Part shown: positions 1 through 5,103 of the stretch, piece after piece | Position numbering within the stretch: position 1 is the first letter of the stretch | How the letters are laid out: every line of letters begins with the position of its first letter | NCBI GenBank assembly: GCA_900541135.1 | Contig: UQIG01000047.1 | Coordinates: 1-10,896, forward strand | Reading direction: 5' to 3' | Source: an uncultured Collinsella sp. | GTDB lineage: Bacteria; Actinomycetota; Coriobacteriia; Coriobacteriales; Coriobacteriaceae | Length of the DNA: 10,896 nucleotides | The notes under the pieces: generated by a model | What the model was told of the DNA's origin: nothing | Database searches by the model: none | The model's input: the letters and a program-made list of their open reading frames with translations, nothing else | Made by a program: the position numbers and the translations under genes

Positions 1-54
1 CCTATGACGTTCTGATTCGTAGTCAGACCCTCTATCCAGCTGAGGTAACGCCGC
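1..54 (-). tRNA. tRNA-Arg (anticodon ACG), 3' part cut off by the window edge
   Basis: Read on the minus strand, the acceptor 5' strand GCGGCGT begins at 54. A D-arm follows with a CCTC/GAGG stem around AGCTGGATA. The anticodon arm is TCTGA-CTACGAA-TCAGA (27 down to 11), with anticodon ACG opposite plus-strand 18-20. The variable loop and first T-stem bases (ATAGG) run off the window start, so roughly the last 24 nt are missing. ACG (read with inosine) decodes CGN arginine codons. A TTGACT promoter lies just upstream at 64-95. The type is clear from the anticodon arm; only the 3' end is unseen. Confidence 0.93.
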
Positions 55-63
55 AGCGCAAGA

Positions 64-95
64 AATATAAAACCACTTTAGCTTATTGGAGTCAA
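64..95 (-). promoter_or_regulatory. Promoter for tRNA-Arg
   Basis: The minus strand has TTGACT (95-90) as a good -35. It is followed by an AT-rich stretch offering TTTTAT (72-67) at a 17-nt spacer or TATATT (69-64) at a 20-nt spacer as the -10. The tRNA 5' end is at 54, about 10 nt further on, which suits a tRNA promoter. The exact -10 register is uncertain. Confidence 0.6.
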
Positions 96-131
96 GCACA
101 ATCTCAAACTTTTTTGTGGAACGCAGTTTTG

Positions 132-509
132 TCATGCTGCTCCGCATATACCGCCGTTCCCCGTACGATCGATTGGCTTTTCGATCACGTCAAACTTAGC
201 ATCAAGTTCCCTCAGGAGCGATCTCACCCGCTGGGCACAGTCATAATCGGCAAACGAGATGCTCAGCATGCGCGCGACCTGGTTGGGAGTCCCAACTCCA
301 TAGAAGTGCTCCAGCGCCACAAGCCCCTCGTGCGTCACAAAGGTCTCGACCACATGCGGCGACTCCTCAAAGCACCATTGGGTCAACGGACCCTCGCTCG
401 CCTGCCGAACCACCAGGCCACCCATGCCAGACGGCTCACACGTTACAAGCAGGTACTCCCCGCCCTCGTCGCTCTCAAACAAAACCACCCGATCATCAAA
501 CAGCTCCAT
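132..509 (-). CDS. Hypothetical 125-aa protein, possibly SOS-regulated
   Basis: I do not recognise this protein. It starts at ATG 509 behind a clear Shine-Dalgarno (AAGGGGA, about 5-7 nt upstream) and ends with TGA at 132. The 125 residues contain no signal peptide or membrane segment, so a soluble cytoplasmic protein is likely. The N-terminal half is rich in acidic and beta-type residues (MELFDDRVVLFESDEGGEYL). The middle has a glycine turn (SGMGGLVV, about 27-34) and the C-terminal third looks helical (RVRSLLRELDAKF, about 93-105). The gene has its own extended -10 promoter overlapped by a LexA-like dyad, and tRNA-Arg follows it on the same strand. The ribosome-binding site, promoter and isolated position make it a credible gene. 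Its function is unknown, and involvement in a DNA-damage response is only an inference from the dyad. Confidence 0.75.
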   Translation of the reverse strand: MELFDDRVVLFESDEGGEYLLVTCEPSGMGGLVVRQASEGPLTQWCFEESPHVVETFVTHEGLVALEHFYGVGTPNQVARMLSISFADYDCAQRVRSLLRELDAKFDVIEKPIDRTGNGGICGAA

Positions 510-542
510 CGCGTCCCCTTTCTCTCGCTCTTATTTAGCAAA

Positions 543-572
543 AGCATAGCAGGTAGATGGCTGTATACAGAA
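543..572 (-). promoter_or_regulatory. Extended -10 promoter of the 125-aa gene
   Basis: The minus strand reads TGC-TATGCT, with TATGCT at 548-543 and the TG of an extended -10 just upstream. A weak -35 (TTCTGT, 572-567) sits 18 nt away. The predicted start of transcription is around 536, which leaves a short leader before the ribosome-binding site and ATG 509. A weak -35 with an extended -10 is common in repressor-controlled promoters. Confidence 0.5.
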
Positions 573-581
573 CATTTGTTC
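570..581. promoter_or_regulatory. LexA/SOS-box-like dyad
   Basis: GAACATTTGTTC is a dyad with GAAC/GTTC arms and a 4-nt centre. On the minus strand the flanked form CGAACAAATGTTCT matches the Gram-positive LexA consensus CGAACRNRYGTTYG at every defined position but the last. It overlaps the -35 region of the 125-aa gene, a position where bound LexA would block RNA polymerase. A perfect 10-bp palindrome, CTGTATACAG (561-570), abuts it. The LexA assignment rests on the motif only. Confidence 0.5.
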
Positions 582-631
582 GTGTGTTTTCTATTGAGCT
601 GTCCGCACGGCATGGTATGGACCTGCGCACG

Positions 632-659
632 AAATAGGGCGCCCCCGAAGGAGCGCCCT
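632..659 (-). terminator. Probable terminator after serS
   Basis: A 7-bp GC-rich stem, AGGGCGC (636-642) with GCGCCCT (653-659), encloses a 10-nt loop 24 nt past the serS stop. The minus-strand run after the stem is only ATTTC, so intrinsic termination may be weak. Confidence 0.5.
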
Positions 660-682
660 TGCATATCCCCTATGCAGCCAAG

Positions 683-1966
683 TTACACGACCGGCTCGAT
701 CTTCTCGAGACCGCCCATGTAAGGACGCAGAACCTCGGGGATCGTGATGGTGCCGTCGGCGTTCTGGTAGTTCTCCAGAATGGCAGCCATGGTGCGGCCG
801 GCCGGCAGACCGGAACCGTTGAGAGTGTGCAGGTAGCGCGAACCCTTGAAGTTCTCGGGGTCGCGATACTTGATGTTGGCGCGGCGAGCCTGGAAGTCAC
901 CGCAGTTGGAGCAGGAGCTGATCTCCTTGTAGGCGTTGTAGCTCGGCAGCCAAACCTCGACGTCGTAGGTCTGACGGGCAGAGAAGCCCAAGTCGCCGGT
1001 GCACAGGCTAATCACGCGATACGGAAGGCCCAGCTGCTGCAGCAGGTACTCGGCCTCGGCGGTCATGCTCTCGAGCTCCTCGTCGGACTCCTCCGGCTTA
1101 GCGAACTTGACCATCTCGACCTTGTCGAACTCGTGCTGACGGATGATGCCGCGGGTGTCGCGACCGGCGGAACCGGCCTCCTCGCGGAAGCAGGGGGTGA
1201 AGGCGGTGTAGCGGCGCGGCAGGGTGTCGGCATCGAGGACCTCGCCGGCGTGCAGGTTGGTAAGCACGACCTCGGCGGTGGGGATCAGGAAGTTGTCGCC
1301 CGAGACGTGATAGGCGTCGTCCTCGAACTTGGGCAGCTGGCCTGTGCCAAACATGGTCTGACGCTTGACGACGATAGGCGGCCACCACTCCTTGAAGCCA
1401 CGGCTGGTGTGCGTATCGAGGAAGAAGTTGATGAGGGCACGCTCCAGGCGGGCACCGGCGCCACCGAGAACGGTGAAACGGCTGCCGGAGAGCTTGTTGC
1501 CGCGCTCGAAGTCGAGGATGTCCAGATCGGTGCCCAGATCCCAGTGCGGCTTAAAGTCGAAGTCGAACTCGCGCGGGGTGCCCCAACGACGGCGCTCAAT
1601 GTTCTCGTCCTCGTCCTTGCCGTACGGCGTGGCCTCGCAAGGAATGTTGGGCAGGTGAGCCATGAAGTCGTACTGCTCCTGCTCGAGAGCAGTGCGGCGC
1701 TCGGCCAGACCGTCAATCTTCTCGTTGACGGCGCGCACGGCCTCCTTGGCGGCCTCGGCCTCGTCCTTCTTGCCCTCCTTCATCAGGGCGCCGATCTTCT
1801 TGGACTCGGCATTGCGCGTAGCCTGGAGCTCCTCGACCTCGGTGATGACGGCACGACGCTCGTCGTCGAGCTCAAAGAACTTCTCGCGATCCCAAGACGT
1901 CTGGCGGTTAGCCATGGCGACATCGATGGCATCGGGGTTCTCGCGAACAAACTTGATATCAAGCAT
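683..1966 (-). CDS. serS: Seryl-tRNA synthetase
   Basis: This enzyme charges tRNA-Ser (and tRNA-Sec) with serine using ATP in the cytoplasm. The 427-aa length is typical of bacterial SerRS. Residues about 27-105 form the long charged antiparallel coiled-coil arm that grips the tRNA-Ser long variable arm. The class II core follows: motif 2 is around 258-280 (PCFREEAGSAGRDTRGIIRQ), the ETS-like serine site is replaced by the usual EISSCSNCGDFQARR (348-362), and motif 3 is around 380-396 (HTLNGSGLPAGRTMAAI). I chose ATG 1966 because GGAGGA lies 5-6 nt upstream and the protein then begins MLDIKFVREN, the family N-terminus. An in-frame ATG at 1993 would add nine unlikely residues. It stands alone, with a weak terminator downstream and a divergent small gene upstream. 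Confidence 0.97.
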   Translation of the reverse strand: MLDIKFVRENPDAIDVAMANRQTSWDREKFFELDDERRAVITEVEELQATRNAESKKIGALMKEGKKDEAEAAKEAVRAVNEKIDGLAERRTALEQEQYDFMAHLPNIPCEATPYGKDEDENIERRRWGTPREFDFDFKPHWDLGTDLDILDFERGNKLSGSRFTVLGGAGARLERALINFFLDTHTSRGFKEWWPPIVVKRQTMFGTGQLPKFEDDAYHVSGDNFLIPTAEVVLTNLHAGEVLDADTLPRRYTAFTPCFREEAGSAGRDTRGIIRQHEFDKVEMVKFAKPEESDEELESMTAEAEYLLQQLGLPYRVISLCTGDLGFSARQTYDVEVWLPSYNAYKEISSCSNCGDFQARRANIKYRDPENFKGSRYLHTLNGSGLPAGRTMAAILENYQNADGTITIPEVLRPYMGGLEKIEPVV

Positions 1967-1996
1967 TAGATCCTCCGGCGATATACATTCCATTTA

Positions 1997-2034
1997 GGTT
2001 GCAACCTTGTACATGTATGGGCAAGTATATACTT
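1997..2034. promoter_or_regulatory. Cluster of three palindromes in the serS / small-gene divergent region
   Basis: Within 38 bp lie three perfect palindromes: GGTTGCAACC (1997-2006), TACATGTA (2010-2017) and AAGTATATACTT (2023-2034). The last contains a TATACT (2028-2033) that could be the -10 of the plus-strand small gene, with TTGTAC (2007-2012) as a -35 at a short 15-nt spacer. The 111-bp interval must hold promoters for both serS and the small gene. The palindromes could be operators or just AT-rich promoter sequence. Confidence 0.35.
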
Positions 2035-2077
2035 ATGAGCGTTTACGACCCAACTCAACTACGCAAGAAGGCACCCA

Positions 2078-2251
2078 ATGGACGCAGTTTTTTCCTTTTT
2101 GTTTGGCACCCGCACCGGTTTTGCCATCCTTTTCGCCGGCGGCATCCTGTTATTTGCGATTCTTGCCTTTGTAATGGAGAAGCGCACCCATAAGATGTAC
2201 GTCGACCGCGGACCCAAGTCCGAGGATGAGGAAGACAGCTTCTGGGACTAA
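2078..2251 (+). CDS. Small single-pass membrane protein (57 aa), hypothetical
   Basis: ATG 2078 follows AGAAGG with a 7-nt gap and reads 57 codons to TAA at 2249-2251. The N-terminus is hydrophobic (MDAVFSFLFGTRTG). One clear transmembrane helix spans residues about 14-33 (GFAILFAGGILLFAILAFVM), immediately followed by a basic stop-transfer stretch (EKRTHK, 34-39). A hydrophilic tail ends in an acidic patch, SEDEEDSFWD (48-57). The basic residues after the helix predict a cytoplasmic acidic tail. It is the only confident plus-strand gene here. It is divergent from serS, and a strong hairpin terminator lies about 50 nt past its stop. I do not recognise the family. The ribosome-binding site, clean topology and terminator support a real gene, perhaps a helper or regulator of a larger membrane complex. 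Confidence 0.72.
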   Translation: MDAVFSFLFGTRTGFAILFAGGILLFAILAFVMEKRTHKMYVDRGPKSEDEEDSFWD

Positions 2252-2261
2252 CCTGCCAAAA

Positions 2262-2395
2262 AGGGACAGGTTTATTTTGGTCGGTTTTATCTGGGCAAAC
2301 GCAAGCGCCCCGCAACTGGAATTGAGCCAGTTGCGGGGCGCTTTTTGCTATAGAGATAAAACCGCAGGAAAACCAGCCAAAATAAACCTGTCCCT
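2262..2395. repeat. Long nested palindromic element between convergent genes
   Basis: The outer arms are a perfect 19-bp inverted repeat, AGGGACAGGTTTATTTTGG at 2262-2280 and its complement at 2377-2395. Inside is a second perfect 10-bp pair, CGGTTTTATC (2282-2291) with GATAAAACCG (2355-2364). At the core is a 17-bp terminator hairpin. The right side carries about 12 extra bases between the two pairs. The layout resembles a REP/REPIN-type dispersed palindrome, or a small mobile palindrome that carries or captured a terminator. Dispersal cannot be judged from one window. Confidence 0.8.
2303..2346 (+). terminator. Strong intrinsic terminator
   Basis: A perfect 17-bp stem (2303-2319 with 2327-2343, GC-rich from 2305) encloses a 7-nt loop, AATTGAG, and is followed by TTTTT (2342-2346) on the plus strand. 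It ends the small membrane protein transcript. On the minus strand only two T's follow the stem, so termination of proC would be weaker unless the outer inverted repeat helps. Confidence 0.85.
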
Positions 2396-2407
2396 AAATG
2401 GAAGGTT

Positions 2408-3178
2408 TTACTGAAGGGTGGCGTCGATGGCCTTGACCAGGGCGCTGCGCATGCCGGCATCCTCGAGCGCGATGACGCCCTTGATGGTGGCGCCGCCGGG
2501 CGAGCATACGGCATCCTTCATCGCCGCAGGATGCTGGCCAGTTGCAAGCTGCAGCTTTGCCGTACCCAGCACCATCTGGCTCACAATGCGATAGGCATCG
2601 GCACGCGGGATACCGTGCTTGACCGCCGCATCGCCCAGGGCCTCGATTGCCATAGCGACAAATGCCGGAGCGCAACCACCCACCGTGCCGCCCACAAACA
2701 GCAGGCTCGTATCGAGCTCGACCACCGCACCGAGCTTGCCAAGCAGATCAAGCACCACTGCGCTCTGCTCATCACTAAGCGTGGAAGCCTTCTCGCAAGC
2801 GATGACGCCCTCGTCCACCGAAACCGGTGTGTTGGGCACCGTCGAGATATGCGCAACGCCCGGCAGGACCTGCTCCCACTTGGCACTGTCCCAGGTCCAG
2901 GCAACCGACAGAACGACCTTTTTGGCAAGAGCATCCTTGAGCGGGGCGAATACCTTCTCGATCATGTACGGTTTGACCGCAGCGACCACGATATCGGATG
3001 CGGCGACGACCTCGGCGGCATCGTGGCAGGCGACCATGCCGCGCGCCTCGCAGCGCTCAACCAGTGCGTCGTAGCGACCCGCACAGGCGCACATGTCGCT
3101 CGCAGCTACACCGGCAGCGATCCAGCCATCGGCCATAGCGCTCGCCATATTGCCAAAACCGACAAATCCAATCTTCAT
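2408..3178 (-). CDS. proC: Pyrroline-5-carboxylate reductase
   Basis: This enzyme performs the last step of proline synthesis, NAD(P)H reduction of 1-pyrroline-5-carboxylate to L-proline, in the cytoplasm. The 256-aa protein starts with the Rossmann dinucleotide motif GFVGFGNMASAMA (about 4-16). A VKP strand follows near residue 90 and then VPNTPVSVDEG (about 133-143). The C-terminal all-helical domain ends in the family signature SPGGATIKGVIALEDAG (about 225-241). I chose ATG 3178 because it gives MKIGFVGFGNM with AAAGGA about 10 nt upstream. An in-frame ATG at 3202 has GAGGA too close to the codon. The stretch VAWTWDSAKWEQ (92-103) departs from the usual SVAAGV at this spot, but the fold signatures are intact. 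The gene is 73 nt downstream of rlmH and probably co-transcribed. Confidence 0.95.
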   Translation of the reverse strand: MKIGFVGFGNMASAMADGWIAAGVAASDMCACAGRYDALVERCEARGMVACHDAAEVVAASDIVVAAVKPYMIEKVFAPLKDALAKKVVLSVAWTWDSAKWEQVLPGVAHISTVPNTPVSVDEGVIACEKASTLSDEQSAVVLDLLGKLGAVVELDTSLLFVGGTVGGCAPAFVAMAIEALGDAAVKHGIPRADAYRIVSQMVLGTAKLQLATGQHPAAMKDAVCSPGGATIKGVIALEDAGMRSALVKAIDATLQ

Positions 3179-3251
3179 ATCGCATAGTCCTTTCAGACAC
3201 ATTCCTCAAAACGAAAGGTATTGTCCCACGCCATTGTTTCGTATTGCCGAC

Positions 3252-3722
3252 CTATTTGTGATACGGCTCGCCACGGCTGATCTTGCAGGCACGGTAAATC
3301 TGCTCTAGCAGCACCACACGCGCCCGGTTATGCGGCAAGGTAATGTGTCCAAAGCTGAGCATCTCGTCGGCGCGGGCGCGCACCTCATCACTCACGCCGT
3401 CCGAACCGCCGATTACAAAGGCAATGTCGCTGCTGCCTCGCAGCATAAGATCGTCGAGCCGCGCCGAGAGCTCCTCACTCGAACGCTCCTTGCCCTCGAT
3501 AGCCAGCAGGATCACATGCGCCCGAGACGGCAATGCAGCAAGAATTGCCGCCCCCTCCTTGTCGCGCGCGGCATCCACGCCGCCCGCCTTAGCCGGGTCG
3601 ATATCGGCCACCTCGCGGATATCAACCTTGGCATAGGCACCTAGGCGCTTGGTGTACTCAGCGCACGCGTCCTTCCAAAAGCGCTCCTTGAGCTTACCGA
3701 CGCAAACGACGGTGTATTTCAC
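3252..3722 (-). CDS. rlmH: 23S rRNA pseudouridine-1915 N3-methyltransferase
   Basis: RlmH uses S-adenosylmethionine to methylate pseudouridine 1915 in helix 69 of 23S rRNA, acting on the assembled 70S ribosome. The 156-aa length is standard. The SPOUT-fold SAM-binding knot is clear: IGGSDGVS (104-111), HITLPH (126-131), then EQIYRACKI (140-148) and the invariant C-terminus GEPYHK (151-156). The start is a GTG at 3722, nine nucleotides after AAGGAG. That ribosome-binding site lies inside the last codons of the upstream SPFH gene, whose stop is only 6 nt away, so the two are very likely translationally linked. The next gene downstream is proC. Confidence 0.97.
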   Translation of the reverse strand: MKYTVVCVGKLKERFWKDACAEYTKRLGAYAKVDIREVADIDPAKAGGVDAARDKEGAAILAALPSRAHVILLAIEGKERSSEELSARLDDLMLRGSSDIAFVIGGSDGVSDEVRARADEMLSFGHITLPHNRARVVLLEQIYRACKISRGEPYHK

Positions 3723-3728
3723 GCGCGT

Positions 3729-4667
3729 CTACTCCTTCGAATCGTTTTGAACTTTGCTGGCGGTCAGCATCTGCTCGAACATCGAGGCCGACTGCGAAAA
3801 GTCGCTCGGCAGCACGACCGTCGAGGTTTTACCCGTGCGAGCGAACTCCGTCATCATCTCGGACCACTGCGTAAACATGAACAGTTGGTTGGCCTCGTCA
3901 TTGCCGACACCCGTCTCTTGGATGATCTCGAGCGAATCTTTGATACCCAGCGCGATGGCCTTGCGCTGGTTGGCGATGCCCTCGCCCGCCTTTTCCATTG
4001 CCTCGGCCTCGGCGGTCGCCTCGGTGACGCGCTTGATGCGGTCGGCCTCAGCGAGCTCCTGTGCCGCAGCGCGCTTGCGCTGGGCAGCGTTGATGTCGTT
4101 CATGGAGTTCTCGACCTCGGTCGGCAGCGCGATTTTGGTGATGAGTGTCGACACGAGGGTGAAGCCGTAGGCAGCCATCTGCTCGGACACGGTGGCATTA
4201 ACGTCCTTGGCGATGTCATCCTTCTTGGCAAAGACCTCATCGAGTGTGTAGACGGGAATCGAAGAGCGCAGAGCGTCGGTGATGAAGTCACGCATCTGGT
4301 CGACGGGCTCCTGCAGCATATAGTAGCTCTTGTAGATGCCCGAATCTGCCGGGCCGGCGCCCATGTCATAGCTCACGTGGTACTGAGCAGAGACCTCAAG
4401 GCCGATGGTCACGTTGTCCTGGGTCTTAACGTCGATGCCAAAACCGTTTTTCATGGTGCGCAGACTCACCGTGGCGGCCTTGCGGTCGATCACGGGCACC
4501 TTCATGTGGAAGCCCGCGTTGACGATGCGGTTAAACTTGCCCAGACGCTCAATGATCACGGCATGCTGTTGTTCAACGACATAGCAGGCGTTAGGAAGCA
4601 GCAGCAACAGGATGATGATGGGAATCAAAAGGCTGGTAAGGGCGGCGATGATACCGGACAACAGCAT
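3729..4667 (-). CDS. SPFH/band-7 domain membrane protein (stomatin/QmcA-like)
   Basis: SPFH proteins sit in the cytoplasmic membrane and oligomerise into ring or cage scaffolds that affect membrane proteases and lipid domains. This 312-aa protein has one N-terminal hydrophobic helix (residues about 4-27, with ALTSLLIPIIILLLLLP). The band-7 domain follows: VVEQQHAVIIERLGKFNRIVNAG (30-52, in part) through to about residue 185. Next is an Ala/Glu/Arg-rich helical region (about 190-235, AAQRKRAAAQELAEADRIKR), a coiled coil typical of the family. The short C-terminal tail includes QLFMFTQWSEMM (261-272). ATG 4667 was chosen because AGGAG lies 5-6 nt upstream and the protein begins directly at the membrane anchor; an in-frame ATG at 4688 is upstream of this site. 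No nfeD partner gene is next to it, unlike many stomatin operons. rlmH follows after 6 nt. Confidence 0.93.
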   Translation of the reverse strand: MLLSGIIAALTSLLIPIIILLLLLPNACYVVEQQHAVIIERLGKFNRIVNAGFHMKVPVIDRKAATVSLRTMKNGFGIDVKTQDNVTIGLEVSAQYHVSYDMGAGPADSGIYKSYYMLQEPVDQMRDFITDALRSSIPVYTLDEVFAKKDDIAKDVNATVSEQMAAYGFTLVSTLITKIALPTEVENSMNDINAAQRKRAAAQELAEADRIKRVTEATAEAEAMEKAGEGIANQRKAIALGIKDSLEIIQETGVGNDEANQLFMFTQWSEMMTEFARTGKTSTVVLPSDFSQSASMFEQMLTASKVQNDSKE

Positions 4668-4738
4668 GGTCTCTCCTCTGATAGGCACACGTTGGCACTA
4701 GGATACCCGCACGAAGCAGCAACATGACATCAACAAGA

Positions 4739-4802
4739 GGCCCATAACAAAAAAGCTCCCATTGCTGGGAGCTCTTTCATTTAATGGTGCGGGCGAAAGG
4801 AC
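4739..4802 (-). repeat. Duplicated end of tRNA-Leu plus its terminator (distal copy)
   Basis: This 64-bp block repeats 4928-4991 with one mismatch (4778 c against 4967 a), at an offset of 189 bp. On the minus strand it holds the last part of the tRNA-Leu T-stem, the acceptor 3' strand CGCCCGC, A, CCA and the whole terminator hairpin. The match breaks after GGAC, where the true tRNA continues TTGAACC and this copy continues GTCCGCG. It is therefore a tRNA fragment, not a gene. Confidence 0.9.
4749..4777 (-). terminator. Terminator copy upstream of the SPFH gene
   Basis: The stem AGCTCCCA/TGGGAGCT has a 4-nt loop and a run of T's on the minus strand, identical to the tRNA-Leu terminator. It gives a second stop for tRNA-Leu read-through and insulates the SPFH transcript, which must start in the 70 bp that follow. 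Confidence 0.75.
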
Positions 4803-4927
4803 GTCCGCGTATCCGCTTCGCGGATCCGCACCGGCTTCGGCCGCCTGCCGGCGTCCTCGCCAGCTCGCTAAAAACGCTCCGCGTTTTCTTTACGCTCGCT
4901 CCTTCACAGGTTCAAGTCCCTGTGATG
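4803..4927. other. Non-coding hairpin array between the two tRNA-Leu end copies
   Basis: No gene is seen here. Several short hairpins with 3-nt loops follow one another: ATCCGC-ttc-GCGGAT (4811-4825), CCGGC (4831-4835) pairing with GCCGG (4847-4851), and AAAACGC-tcc-GCGTTTT (4871-4887). Last is TCACAGG/CCTGTGA (4904-4910 with 4919-4925) around TTCAAGTC, which resembles a tRNA T-arm in plus orientation and is followed by GGGCCCA. The stretch could be a small palindromic element, the scar of an integrated element, or a structured RNA trailing tRNA-Leu. Confidence 0.6.
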
Positions 4928-4991
4928 GGCCCATAACAAAAAAGCTCCCATTGCTGGGAGCTCTTTAATTTAATGGTGCGGGCGAAAGGAC
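4928..4991 (-). repeat. Proximal copy of the 64-bp repeat, within tRNA-Leu
   Basis: This is the intact partner of the block at 4739-4802. It covers the 3' portion of the functional tRNA-Leu and its terminator. A duplicated tRNA 3' end is the classic footprint of site-specific integration, but only 125 bp separate the copies here. Confidence 0.9.
4938..4966 (-). terminator. tRNA-Leu terminator
   Basis: On the minus strand the 8-bp stem AGCTCCCA/TGGGAGCT (4962-4955 with 4950-4943) has a GCAA loop and is followed by TTTTTT, opposite 4943-4938. It lies eight nucleotides past the encoded CCA. Confidence 0.88.
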
Positions 4992-5060
4992 TTGAACCTT
5001 CATGGGGTTGCCCCCATACGGACCTGAACCGTACGCGTCTGCCAATTCCGCCACGCCCGC
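4974..5060 (-). tRNA. tRNA-Leu (anticodon CAG), CCA encoded
   Basis: The 87-nt minus-strand gene starts GCGGGCG at 5060 and pairs with CGCCCGC near the 3' end (4984-4978). Discriminator A and an encoded CCA (4976-4974) follow. The anticodon arm is TACGG-TTCAGGT-CCGTA with CAG opposite 5024-5026. The long class II variable arm (TGGGG-GCAA-CCCCA) and the T-arm GAAGG-TTCAAGT-CCTTT confirm leucine. It decodes CUG, a heavily used leucine codon at high GC. It has its own promoter and terminator. The last 18 nt or so are duplicated at 4785-4802. Confidence 0.97.
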
Positions 5061-5071
5061 GTGCAGGAATT

Positions 5072-5100
5072 AGAATAACGGAGCGCCACCACGAACGCAA
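5072..5100 (-). promoter_or_regulatory. Promoter of tRNA-Leu
   Basis: The minus strand has TTGCGT (5100-5095), a 17-nt spacer and TATTCT (5077-5072). The tRNA 5' end comes 11 nt later. The -35 begins 3 nt after the tatD stop, so tRNA-Leu is transcribed independently of the gene before it. Confidence 0.72.
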
Positions 5101-5103
5101 GAA

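Noticed and set aside
114..722. Plus-strand 202-codon open frame at the left edge
   Set aside because: It runs across the 125-aa gene, its promoter, the serS terminator and the end of serS, with no start signals and no recognisable protein.
659..1969. Long plus-strand open frame opposite serS
   Set aside because: It is an antisense shadow. serS is certain on the other strand, and the product is the low-complexity Leu/Val/Gly-rich type produced by antisense frames in high-GC genes.
1967..2077. Possible T-box leader for serS
   Set aside because: The leader is at most about 110 nt, shared with a divergent promoter, and shows no specifier stem or T-box sequence.
3179..3251. ACGAAA/TTTCGT inverted pair in the rlmH-proC gap
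   Set aside because: A 6-bp stem with a loop of about 20 nt, no GC clamp and no T-run is too weak to call a terminator or operator.
3747..4727. Plus-strand open frame opposite the SPFH gene
   Set aside because: It is an antisense shadow rich in His/Gly/Asp, without a ribosome-binding site or motif. The minus-strand gene has a start site, membrane anchor and domain.
4739..4991. CRISPR-like direct repeat
   Set aside because: There are only two copies, the repeat is explained by the tRNA end and its terminator, and there is no spacer array or cas gene.
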